From Meandrina meandrites (Eukaryota; Cnidaria; Anthozoa; Scleractinia; Meandrinidae): 64,000 nucleotides of DNA. The translations under genes were made by a program, and so were the position numbers. Below, piece after piece: positions 1 through 12,600 of the stretch. How positions within the stretch are numbered: the stretch's first letter is position 1; each line of letters opens with the position of its first letter. The DNA lies in contig OY855911.1 in NCBI GenBank assembly GCA_963693305.1, positions 29,660,439-29,724,438 on the forward strand. Reading direction: 5' to 3'. The notes below the pieces were generated by a model. It worked only from the letters and a program-made list of their open reading frames with translations. It was not told the origin of the DNA and searched no databases.

Positions 1-697
1 CGATAGATTTTTTCCTAATTAATGTCAGCCAATTCAATTTATCCAAGTTTTAATGTGAGCACGTTTCAACGAAATCGGCTGGGTAGAAATTGCTGCACAG
101 TTGACTGTTGAATTTTCGCTTCAAAATATTATGCTTGTGTATAATTGGGAGCTGTTAAAACAACGTTTAAGTAATGCTAAGATGCCATGGATTATTTAAA
201 AGCTTAATGCCAGCTAAAACGTTGCTGAAAAGTATGGAAAGATCGGAAACTCCTGGTAAAAGTTGTAAACAAATGAAGAGGAAGAGGTTTACGAGAATAA
301 ATTGTGAATTTTGAAATATTCATTTTTTTCGAATTAAAAAAAACGTACCGATTTTTTTCTTTTATTTTTAAGTATGAGAAGATACGGCATACATGCAAAC
401 AGCTTTATCTATTTACGTGTGTCTAGTCTCGATGAAATGCGTCGAATTTTGCTCACATTTTTATTTCCAGGTGCTAAATAATCTTGAGAATGCGGCAAGT
501 TTGAATAATTTACTGTAACGAGAGCGTTTCCAAAGAGCTCCAAATTGGAAGACAAGAGGTAGCTATCTTGGCGAGCCAAATTCGACGAGTTTCATCGAGA
601 CAAGACACACGAAACTAGATGAAGTTGTTTGTATATATGGTGTATTTTGTCATACTTGAAAATGAAAGAAAAACAATCGGTAGATTTTTTTTAATTC
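1..697. repeat. Palindrome remnant with right outer arm deleted (array unit 1)
   Basis: This unit keeps the left arm and the centre, but the sequence jumps after AATTC at 693-697 to AAACGGCG. It lacks the 706 bp that lie at 7176-7881 in unit 2. The missing stretch is most of the right arm plus ~140 bp of flank. Confidence 0.85.
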
Positions 698-904
698 AAA
701 CGGCGCGTTTAATAGCAGATCATGGATCATATTTTCTGTTTGATGTGAGGCCCCTTGTGCTTTTTCAAAATCGAACTCTGTTTACCAACGTTCAGTCAAA
801 TTAATTCTGGCAATATTATTGTGTCGTTTGCAGGCCGCGACCAAACTACACATTTCATTCAATTTCACTATCGCAAAACTTTTTATCGAAATAAAATACC
901 GTGG

Positions 905-1185
905 GAACCATTGCAGAAGAAATACAACGCGATCAATTTTTGTATTAAATGGAAAGTCGGGAAAAAAAATCCGAGCTCCAGATGGGATTTGAACCCACGA
1001 TCCTCCGTGATCTAGTCGGATGCTCTAACCACTGAGCTACTGGATGGTAAGCAAGGGTGAATTGTGAACCCTTGCTCACCATGGAGTCTCCAGTAGCGTC
1101 GTAGGCTCAAATCCCATCTGGAGCTAGGATTTTTTCCGAGTTTCCATTTAATGCAAAAATTGATCACGTTGTATTTCTTCAGACT
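905..1185. repeat. Head-to-head tRNA-like SINE pair (array copy 1)
   Basis: A tRNA-like block lies on the minus strand at 976-1044, with a D-arm (AGCTCAGTGGTTAGAGC) and a TTCAAAT T-loop. It is followed by a ~70-bp tail. An inverted second copy of the tail and T-arm lies at about 1095-1185, making a foldback. The acceptor stem is only partly paired and the apparent anticodon AGA lacks the long variable arm expected of tRNA-Ser, so this is a SINE head and not a working tRNA gene. Confidence 0.7.
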
Positions 1186-1816
1186 CACGTGGTGGTTGGA
1201 AGGTTGCATATCTTCTTTCGTTTTGGAGATATTTACGTTTTTATATAATGCAAATGAGGATAGTGATGGCGTCATCAATAGTTCCACAAAATGATAAATC
1301 ACTAAATCAAGCATATCTCTTGGAGTATATAAGCGGTGTTCTTCAAACGTGGCACCATTAATGGTCATTGTCAAAGGCACAAGATGGCAACACTTTTGCC
1401 GCATAAGACTTATTTCTACATACTGACATTTCCAGTTTATTCTTAACCAAAGGTGATGCACTCCCAAAAAGCTAACGAAGAGGGTTAAGATAATATGGGT
1501 ACCACGTGTGTTCCACGCCGGACCCTCTGTTGAACTCTAAAGTGTTGCACATGGAGATATTTGGTTATAACAAAAGAAGACTGGATCCAAGGGTCAAGTT
1601 ATACTTGTCCGCTTTTTAGAACAAAGGGTGCAACATTCTCAAGCCAAAGGAATTAATTTTCAAAGAAATGTTCAAATGTAATGCCGTGCCACGCACAGAA
1701 AAGAACATTTCTTTCGTAACCTAAACTTCCGCCGCACCGCTAGCCTGCGCGCAGGCTACTGCACCGCGTGCTTTGTGCTTTTTTTTTTGTTTCTCTAAAA
1801 TGACCTACAATCTTAC

Positions 1817-2080
1817 CAACTTCATTCGCCGCTGTTTCCAGAAGTTCTTTGCAGGTTTGTTGAAGTTGATTCTTGTAAGCACCGCGGATTGTGTTAGCAT
1901 CAACCACCAACACACAGAACTTAAGACGGTTACTCGTCAAATATCGTTTAGCTTCGTCAGGTTGAAGGTTTTCACCTGGAGGATATTCTGCAAGATTTAG
2001 CTTGGGAGCAATTTCTGCAAAAACTTTCATCACAGCCTGCATCGACTCTCGGGATACATCACAGCCAAGAATTGCTAGGT
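1817..2080 (-). CDS. L exon, array copy 1 (phase 1-1 coding exon, unrecognised domain)
   Basis: This 264-nt exon (88 codons) is bounded on the minus strand by an acceptor reading CCTATAG at 2081-2087 and a donor GTAAGA at 1811-1816. Both ends are phase 1. The peptide starts with LAILGCDVSRES, contains KVFAEIAPKLNLAE, then EAKRYL, a hydrophobic FCVLVVD strand, and ends in LLETAANEVG. It is clearly homologous to exon 3 of locus A (36238-36507), where the same landmarks recur. The alternating hydrophobic strands and helices suggest an alpha/beta fold, but I do not recognise the family. In locus A the fold is continued by the next exon; here that continuation would lie beyond the left window edge. 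Confidence 0.72.
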
Positions 2081-2450
2081 CTATAGGAAAAAAAAGAACA
2101 AAATATTGAAGGTCCGCAGCCAGGATAAGACATATTAGAAAATTTAAAAAACGATTTTTGGCTAAAACTATTAAAAAATTACAAGCTTTCGACTGCTAGA
2201 TCTACAGTCTCAGACGGGTAAAATGTAAATGACTAAATGCGAAAGAAATTATAATGTGATGTGTGAAGTCGCGAGATAAAAATGTAGCAATTAAGAATAT
2301 TTGTTAAAAAAGAATGTTGTACTGTACAGGCAATGGACATCAATTGTTATCCGCATTGGGAGTTAGCTTCGGGCGTATGCCACGCTTCTAGTGGTTTTCT
2401 TATTCTAAAGCCACCTTTGGTAATTGACATCATCATCATCATCGTCATCA

Positions 2451-2483
<33 letters not shown>

Positions 2484-5400
2484 GGGCAACATACTGTATG
2501 CAATTTGCTGCTAATCATATACTACTTAACAATTCGAATACGAGCCCGAGCAACCTCGTTCCCAGGGTCTCTGAGAGAGACCCTGGGAACGAGGCTGGAG
2601 CGATTTAAGTTCACCTCTAAATTGATCACGTGACGCGATAATGTTCATCCGAGGAGAGACACTATCAGCCCATAGTGCTCGTCCATTAAGGCAAATACCC
2701 GAATGGATAGCACTCGTCCGTGAACAAGCGGGCATTTAGTGGGTTTCTTATCTGGTTTTGTTTCGTTTGTTACATTTTGGCTTTCAAGTCTTCCATCCAA
2801 AAAAGTTTGAAATAATTCAAGATGCTTGTTTTTGAATACGCGCGCGGAAGAACAGTAGAGTGTTTTTGTCTCGGATCTATCGGTCTGATAGTTGTCCCTT
2901 GGAAATTTGTTGTTCTTAAAACTAGCATATTATCCTTCGAAGCTTTGCTCCTCGGGTTAACCTTTGTTTTAAGAACATCAAGTTTCCGCGGGGCAACTAT
3001 CAAAACCAACCAGTCGCACTCCAAGAATGTCCAACAGATTATGCGCAGGAGTTATGAGTAACTCTGATTACCCCTTCAGATGGCAGCTAAATATGTAAAA
3101 TGGAATGGGAGTTTGACCGGCTTTGCCGCCCGCATCATCACAGGTACGAGGAAATTCGACCACATCATGCCAGCATTGAAAGATCTACGCTGGCTTCCTA
3201 TTAAACAACACCTTTACCTTCGTGACGCTGTGCTAGCCTTTAAATGTATGACTGGATGCGCGCCTCGTTATCTTAGTGATCAGTTCACCACCCGAAACAA
3301 AATCACCAAACGTGCGACCCGGAACTGTCAGCTTTTAAATATTCCCCTTTTTAAATCTGCCTCTGGTCAAAGAACATTTCATTATAGAACAGTGAACATT
3401 TGGAATAACCTTACATCGAACTTAAAAACCCTTAAAACTATTTCATCTTTTGAATTTCATTTAAAATCAAAATTAATGGAGGAGTTTTTAACATAGATTA
3501 ATTAGGAGTAATTCATTTTATCCAAATTTTTATCATTGTAATTTTTTATCATTGTAATGCTTATCATTGTAATTTTTATAATTTTATAATTGTAATTTCT
3601 ATTGTAATTTATTGTCACTGAAAAGCCCCGTGAGGGGAGTGTCAAATTCATTAAAGTTTAAAGTTTAAATCCTCGGCAAGCTACGGGAGCCGGCTAACAA
3701 ATAACCAATAAACAATCCTCTAACCTTCGACCTTGGTTCTTCTTGTGCTTAAGGGGGTTATGATTTCTTTAGGCCTGGCTCCTCGATTGCTGTTTGAAGA
3801 TTCCGTGTTAAACGTGGCTTCGCGAATGTGGAAGCTCATGGCGCCCTCTCTCCTTGGTTTGGTCGCAGACTGATCTCCCTGCAAAGGACTTCTCAATGGC
3901 CGTCCTGATTCGCAAGTCTCTAGTTTTCCTTCAGCTTTAATGGCACTTCCCGGTTGCGACACTTCAAGTTCGTCTAAATAAAAGCCATTTTCATACGGAA
4001 ATTCATATTAGGGAGTACACCTATCCAATGCAAACGCACTTTGACTGTGGAGAACTGGAACCGATACGTAACAAGGGGTCTTGCATCCTATATTCGCCCA
4101 ACGTACAATGTCAGGAACAATAATCGTAGGTCGATAAGATCTTCCCATGGCATTTATTCACAATGTTTTTTAGTTCTGAAATTTAAATCTGCCCCATCTG
4201 TCTGAGAACTATATGTCTGCCTTCATTCTACGATGTCTATGGACTCTGTCCATGGACAGCAACGGCTAATAAAATGGGTTCATTACATCTTCCCTACCAA
4301 TTTGTCTTTTCCATACCAATTTGTTTAATTATTGTTATCAATACCGCGAAAGAGCTATCCGTTCAAAATGCCAGTCAAGAGTCATGGACTTTCATTTCTG
4401 GAGGATCGCTATCACAGCGGGATCACTTAACTTAGCTATGAATTTCAGATATTATAGAAGATAAATAGATAAACGATTTGTCCAAATCTCAGGGCTGTGC
4501 GGTGCAACGTTTGCGAGTTATTTGCCGAAACTTTCCACGCAAATTTATAAAGCTCAGTATGGAGACGCCATATTTGTGTCCTTCCGAGGGGCACAGACAT
4601 GGCCGCCGTGAGTCAGAGAAACCATCTGGAACTTAATTTTCCTATTAATAGCGACTACTTTTGGCTCATGATCTATTACACTTTCACATAAACAGCACTT
4701 AGTACATTGGGAATGTTCGATCTGCAAAAATGGAAAGGAAAGGCCTTTTTTGAATCAAAACAACTTTGTCACGGCACTCAGCTTGATATCACTTACGGCG
4801 GAGAACTCGAATATTCAAAATGCCCTGTTTTTAAAACGAAGGGCACAACCAAGCTGGAAATTTGCGAAAAGATATATTTTTAGTTTATCTTACACCTAGT
4901 GATATCAAAAGTTTAGCAGGCCTATTAAATTTTGATTTCAGAATTTTATGACGTAACATGAAAACCAAGAATTGGGGACGGAGGTGCTCTTTTCTAAATC
5001 GAGTTTTGGGCATGTAAACCTCAACCGATTTTTCTCATTTTTAACTCGGAAAATTCCGAGTTCTCGTGATGGGGCCGATTTCACTCCTTCCCTCGATTCC
5101 TGTAAACATTTTAATTGAATTAATTAATTAAAGACTCTCTGTCGACCTGCATGCATTGCATGCCTCGCCCGAGGTTTCGTAGCCTACAAAACCTCAATTT
5201 GTCGATCATTTCGCTCTTCAATTCTTTACAATCCGAGGCATCCATCGCGATTTTTCAACAGTTATTGCTTTTCATGAAAAGATTGATTATCGTTCTTAAC
5301 ATTGAGGTGAATATTTTGTCGTAAGTTGTTCGTTTGTTACATGTGTGAAAAGCTAAACAACGGCCGGTACGCGATATGCTTTTAGCCATGCATGGCGGGT

Positions 5401-8400
5401 GCCAAGAATCGCCTGCGTAAGGCCTAGACTGTAACCAGAGGCTCTTCCGAAAAGATTTATTCAAGAAAATCTGCCCAGAATCAATGGAGAAACAAAGAAG
5501 ATGACCTCGGATACAGGCAAAGTGAAAACTGCTCATGTTTGTTGCAGTAAGCTGAGTGACACTGAATCGCTGCAGAATTATTTCCCTTCGCATTGCCAGT
5601 AGATTCTTCCAGTACCAAGTAAGCTTTATTGCGATTATTTGAAATTTATTTCGATGAAAAGTGCTTTCTTTGCTTCAATTTTCCCCTACTCGCTAGTAAT
5701 GGCAATCTTTCGGACTGAAAAAAGATCGAACTGAAAGCATTTAGAATCTGTACGTGACCGCTTATCGAAACAATCTCCGCAGGAATTCCAAACCGCGGTA
5801 TGAAAATCGCCACGAAATGTTCATTGCTCTAGTTCTACATCTTAACAGTATTTTAAGAGCACTAAGTACTGTATATATACTGTGTATATGTGCTTCTAAA
5901 AGCAAATAAAAAGGAAATTTATTTTATGGAGTTGTTTTCAAATGACGCGTATGGCGACAGGAGCTTGTAATTGTAATTGTAGCTTGCGCCCCCACGACGC
6001 GAGGTCATAATTTCAAAATAAAGTATTTCTTAGCTGGATGACCTCGAAAGCAAACATTTTATACCTGTTTCTACCGGTATATTTTATTTTAGGCCACGAA
6101 TGCCCTAAATCTTTTTGATTTTCGAACGATTTTCTTCAGCGCCAGAATCAAAACAATAACAAACACTCGCATTGCACGCCGGTCGACAGAGAGTCTAATA
6201 TTAAATTGAAGCAATCAATTAGTCTTGTGAAGCGGGTAGGGGGTTGGGTAAAATGCAGCCTTTATTTGTGTTACTATATACATGTATGAAGTAAACAAAG
6301 GCTATATATTTTCCGAGTTTCAGTGGCTCACAGCCACTTTGATTAACAATCGAAATAACAAATGTTCAAATTTTATAAAGCTTTAAAATATAGGGCAAAC
6401 AAGGCAAATGATCACGAGATATAAGTGCTTTTGAAAAAATATATTTATGGAAAAAACGCGAATATTTTCCAAACGCGACGATAGATTTTTTCCTAATTAA
6501 TGTCAGCCAATTCAATTTATCCAAGTTTTAATGTGAGCACGTTTCAACGAAATCGGCTGGGTAGAAATTGCTGCACAGTTGACTGTTGAATTTTCGCTTC
6601 AAAATATTATGCTTGTGTATAATTGGGAGCTGTTAAAACAACGTTTAAGTAATGCTAAGATGCCATGGATTATTTAAAAGCTTAATGCCAGCTAAAACGT
6701 TGCTGAAAAGTATGGAAAGATCGGAAACTCCTGGTAAAAGTTGTAAACAAATGAAGAGGAAGAGGTTTACGAGAATAAATTGTGAATTTTGAAATATTCA
6801 TTTTTTTCGAATTAAAAAAAACGTACCGATTTTTTTCTTTTATTTTTAAGTATGAGAAGATACGGCATACATGCAAACAGCTTTATCTATTTACGTGTGT
6901 CTAGTCTCGATGAAATGCGTCGAATTTTGCTCACATTTTTATTTCCAGGTGCTAAATAATCTTGAGAATGCGGCAAGTTTGAATAATTTACTGTAACGAG
7001 AGCGTTTCCAAAGAGCTCCAAATTGGAAGACAAGAGGTAGCTATCTTGGCGAGCCAAATTCGACGAGTTTCATCGAGACAAGACACACGAAACTAGATGA
7101 AGTTGTTTGTATATATGGTGTATTTTGTCATACTTGAAAATGAAAGAAAAACAATCGGTAGATTTTTTTTAATTCGAAAAAAAAAATGAATATTTGAAAA
7201 TTCACAATTTATGCATCGTAAACCTCTTCCTCTTCATTTGTTTACAACTTTTACCAGGAGTTTCCGATCTTTCCATACTTTTCAGCAACGTTTAAGCTGG
7301 CATTAAGCTTTCAAATAATCCATGGGATCTTAGCATTACCTAAGCCTTGTTGTAACAGCTCCCAATTATACACAAGCATAATATTTTGAAGCAAAAATTC
7401 AACAGTCAACTGTGCAGCAATTTCTACCCAGCCGATTTCGTTGAAACTTGCTCACATTAAAACTTGGATAATTTGAACTTGTTGACATTAATTAGAAAAA
7501 AATCTATCGTCGCGTTTGGAAAATATTTGGTTTTTTTTCATAAATTGATTTTTTCAAAAACGCTAATATCTCGTGTTCGTCTATTTTGTTCGCCCTAAAG
7601 TTTAAAGCTTTATAAAATTTGAACATTTGTTATTTCGATTGCCAAAAATCAGAGAAATCGGTTAACGTTGACATGCCCAAAACTCGATTTAGAAAAGAGC
7701 ACCTCCGTTCCCAAAAATAGCCGCGGGCCACCTTAAGCAAATATTTTATTTCCTACGAGTTTTTTCACTCAATAGTTTTGGATTTACTTTTTTGTGGCGT
7801 GACAGTGAAAACCAGCAATTCTGTTCCAGACTTCCTACTAGCTGACCACGTATTTGAAATTCAAATTGGAAACTACAAAACAAACGGCGCGTTTAATAGC
7901 AGATCATGGATCATATTTTCTGTTTGATGTGAGGCCCCTTGTGCTTTTTCAAAATCGAACTCTGTTTACCAACGTTCAGTCAAATTAATTCTGGCAATAT
8001 TATTGTGTCGTTTGCAGGCCGCGACCAAACTACACATTTCATTCAATTTCACTATCGCAAAACTTTTTATCGAAATAAAATACCGTGGGAACCATTGCAG
8101 AAGAAATACAACGCGATCAATTTTTGTATTAAATGGAAAGTCGGGAAAAAAAATCCGAGCTCCAGATGGGATTTGAACCCACGATCCTCCGTGATCTAGT
8201 CGGATGCTCTAACCACTGAGCTACTGGATGGTAAGCAAGGGTGAATTGTGAACCCTTGCTCACCATGGAGTCTCCAGTAGCGTCGTAGGCTCAAATCCCA
8301 TCTGGAGCTAGGATTTTTTCCGAGTTTCCATTTAATGCAAAAATTGATCACGTTGTATTTCTTCAGACTCACGTGGTGGTTGGAAGGTTGCATATCTTCT

Positions 8401-9634
8401 TTCGTTTTGGAGATATTTACGTTTTTATATAATGCAAATGAGGATAGTGATGGCGTCATCAATAGTTCCACAAAATGATAAATCACTAAATCAAGCATAT
8501 CTCTTGGAGTATATAAGCGGTGTTCTTCAAACGTGGCACCATTAATGGTCATTGTCAAAGGCACAAGATGGCAACACTTTTGCCGCATAAGACTTATTTC
8601 TACATACTGACATTTCCAGTTTATTCTTAACCAAAGGTGATGCACTCCCAAAAAGCTAACGAAGAGGGTTAAGATAATATGGGTACCACGTGTGTTCCAC
8701 GCCGGACCCTCTGTTGAACTCTAAAGTGTTGCACATGGAGATATTTGGTTATAACAAAAGAAGACTGGATCCAAGGGTCAAGTTATACTTGTCCGCTTTT
8801 TAGAACAAAGGGTGCAACATTCTCAAGCCAAAGGAATTAATTTTCAAAGAAATGTTCAAATGTAATGCCGTGCCACGCACAGAAAAGAACATTTCTTTCG
8901 TAACCTAAACTTCCGCCGCACCGCTAGCCTGCGCGCAGGCTACTGCACCGCGTGCTTTGTGCTTTTTTTTTTGTTTCTCTAAAATGACCTACAATCTTAC
9001 CAACTTCATTCGCCGCTGTTTCCAGAAGTTCTTTGCAGGTTTGTTGAAGTTGATTCTTGTAAGCACCGCGGATTGTGTTAGCATCAACCACCAACACACA
9101 GAACTTAAGACGGTTACTCGTCAAATATCGTTTAGCTTCGTCAGGTTGAAGGTTTTCACCTGGAGGATATTCTGCAAGATTTAGCTTGGGAGCAATTTCT
9201 GCAAAAACTTTCATCACAGCCTGCATCGACTCTCGGGATACATCACAGCCAAGAATTGCTAGGTCTATAGGAAAAAAAAGAACAAAATATTGAAGGTCCG
9301 CAGCCAGGATAAGACATATTAGAAAATTTAAAAAACGATTTTTGGCTAAAACTATTAAAAAATTACAAGCTTTCGACTGCTAGATCTACAGTCTCAGACG
9401 GGTAAAATGTAAATGACTAAATGCGAAAGAAATTATAATGTGATGTGTGAAGTCGCGAGATAAAAATGTAGCAATTAAGAATATTTGTTAAAAAAGAATG
9501 TTGTACTGTACAGGCAATGGACATCAATTGTTATCCGCATTGGGAGTTAGCTTCGGGCGTATGCCACGCTTCTAGTGGTTTTCTTATTCTAAAGCCACCT
9601 TTGGTAATTGACATCATCATCATCATCGTCATCA

Positions 9635-9673
<39 letters not shown>

Positions 9674-12600
9674 GGGCAACATACTGTATGCAATTTGCTG
9701 CTAATCATATACTACTTAACAATTCGAATACGAGCCCGAGCAACCTCGTTCCCAGGGTCTCTGAGAGAGACCCTGGGAACGAGGCTGGAGCGATTTAAGT
9801 TCACCTCTAAATTGATCACGTGACGCGATAATGTTCATCCGAGGAGAGACACTATCAGCCCATAGTGCTCGTCCATTAAGGCAAATACCCGAATGGATAG
9901 CACTCGTCCGTGAACAAGCGGGCATTTAGTGGGTTTCTTATCTGGTTTTGTTTCGTTTGTTACATTTTGGCTTTCAAGTCTTCCATCCAAAAAAGTTTGA
10001 AATAATTCAAGATGCTTGTTTTTGAATACGCGCGCGGAAGAACAGTAGAGTGTTTTTGTCTCGGATCTATCGGTCTGATAGTTGTCCCTTGGAAATTTGT
10101 TGTTCTTAAAACTAGCATATTATCCTTCGAAGCTTTGCTCCTCGGGTTAACCTTTGTTTTAAGAACATCAAGTTTCCGCGGGGCAACTATCAAAACCAAC
10201 CAGTCGCACTCCAAGAATGTCCAACAGATTATGCGCAGGAGTTATGAGTAACTCTGATTACCCCTTCAGATGGCAGCTAAATATGTAAAATGGAATGGGA
10301 GTTTGACCGGCTTTGCCGCCCGCATCATCACAGGTACGAGGAAATTCGACCACATCATGCCAGCATTGAAAGATCTACGCTGGCTTCCTATTAAACAACA
10401 CCTTTACCTTCGTGACGCTGTGCTAGCCTTTAAATGTATGACTGGATGCGCGCCTCGTTATCTTAGTGATCAGTTCACCACCCGAAACAAAATCACCAAA
10501 CGTGCGACCCGGAACTGTCAGCTTTTAAATATTCCCCTTTTTAAATCTGCCTCTGGTCAAAGAACATTTCATTATAGAACAGTGAACATTTGGAATAACC
10601 TTACATCGAACTTAAAAACCCTTAAAACTATTTCATCTTTTGAATTTCATTTAAAATCAAAATTAATGGAGGAGTTTTTAACATAGATTAATTAGGAGTA
10701 ATTCATTTTATCCAAATTTTTATCATTGTAATTTTTTATCATTGTAATGCTTATCATTGTAATTTTTATAATTTTATAATTGTAATTTCTATTGTAATTT
10801 ATTGTCACTGAAAAGCCCCGTAAGGGGAGTGTCAAATTCATTAAAGTTTAAAGTTTAAATCCTCGGCAAGCTACGGGAGCCGGCTAACAAATAACCAATA
10901 AACAATCCTCTAACCTTCGACCTTGGTTCTTCTTGTGCTTAAGGGGGTTATGATTTCTTTAGGCCTGGCTCCTCGATTGCTGTTTGAAGATTCCGTGTTA
11001 AACGTGGCTTCGCGAATGTGGAAGCTCATGGCGCCCTCTCTCCTTGGTTTGGTCGCAGACTGATCTCCCTGCAAAGGACTTCTCAATGGCCGTCCTGATT
11101 CGCAAGTCTCTAGTTTTCCTTCAGCTTTAATGGCACTTCCCGGTTGCGACACTTCAAGTTCGTCTAAATAAAAGCAATTTTCATACGGAAATTCATATTA
11201 GGGAGTACACCTATCCAATGCAAACGCACTTTGACTGTGGAGAACTGGAACCGATACGTAACAAGGGGTCTTGCATCCTATATTCGCCCAACGTACAATG
11301 TCAGGAACAATAATCGTAGGTCGATAAGATCTTCCCATGGCATTTATTCACAATGTTTTTTAGTTCTGAAATTTAAATCTGCCCCATCTGTCTGAGAACT
11401 ATATGTCTGCCTTCATTCTACGATGTCTATGGACTCTGTCCATGGACAGCAACGGCTAATAAAATGGGTTCATTACATCTTCCCTACCAATTTGTCTTTT
11501 CCATACCAATTTGTTTAATTATTGTTATCAATACCGCGAAAGAGCTATCCGTTCAAAATGCCAGTCAAGAGTCATGGACTTTCATTTCTGGAGGATCGCT
11601 ATCACAGCGGGATCACTTAACTTAGCTATGAATTTCAGATATTATAGAAGATAAATAGATAAACGATTTGTCCAAATCTCAGGGCTGTGCGGTGCAACGT
11701 TTGCGAGTTATTTGCCGAAACTTTCCACGCAAATTTATAAAGCTCAGTATGGAGACGCCATATTTGTGTCCTTCCGAGGGGCACAGACATGGCCGCCGTG
11801 AGTCAGAGAAACCATCTGGAACTTAATTTTCCTATTAATAGCGACTACTTTTGGCTCATGATCTATTACACTTTCACATAAACAGCACTTAGTACATTGG
11901 GAATGTTCGATCTGCAAAAATGGAAAGGAAAGGCCTTTTTTGAATCAAAACAACTTTGTCACGGCACTCAGCTTGATATCACTTACGGCGGAGAACTCGA
12001 ATATTCAAAATGCCCTGTTTTTAAAACGAAGGGCACAACCAAGCTGGAAATTTGCGAAAAGATATATTTTTAGTTTATCTTACACCTAGTGATATCAAAA
12101 GTTTAGCAGGCCTATTAAATTTTGATTTCAGAATTTTATGACGTAACATGAAAACCAAGAATTGGGGACGGAGGTGCTCTTTTCTAAATCGAGTTTTGGG
12201 CATGTAAACCTCAACCGATTTTTCTCATTTTTAACTCGGAAAATTCCGAGTTCTCGTGATGGGGCCGATTTCACTCCTTCCCTCGATTCCTGTAAACATT
12301 TTAATTGAATTAATTAATTAAAGACTCTCTGTCGACCTGCATGCATTGCATGCCTCGCCCGAGGTTTCGTAGCCTACAAAACCTCAATTTGTCGATCATT
12401 TCGCTCTTCAATTCTTTACAATCCGAGGCATCCATCGCGATTTTTCAACAGTTATTGCTTTTCATGAAAAGATTGATTATCGTTCTTAACATTGAGGTGA
12501 ATATTTTGTCGTAAGTTGTTCGTTTGTTACATGTGTGAAAAGCTAAACAACGGCCGGTACGCGATATGCTTTTAGCCATGCATGGCGGGTGCCAAGAATC

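Noticed and set aside
976..1044. Functional tRNA gene
   Set aside because: Acceptor pairing is incomplete and the anticodon/variable arm combination is inconsistent; the SINE-like tail explains it better.
1012..1467. 151-codon minus-strand frame repeated in three array units
   Set aside because: It runs through the inverted SINE and has no splice sites, domain or homologue in the sister loci; its repetition is explained by the array.
2333..2633. Frames with long isoleucine, serine or leucine runs
   Set aside because: They are translations of the TCA/TTA microsatellite and the 41-nt hairpin, present only because the DNA repeat is.
5255..5593. 112-codon minus-strand frame inside the 1065-bp nested element
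   Set aside because: No transposase motif or codon pattern stands out, and the element looks non-autonomous.
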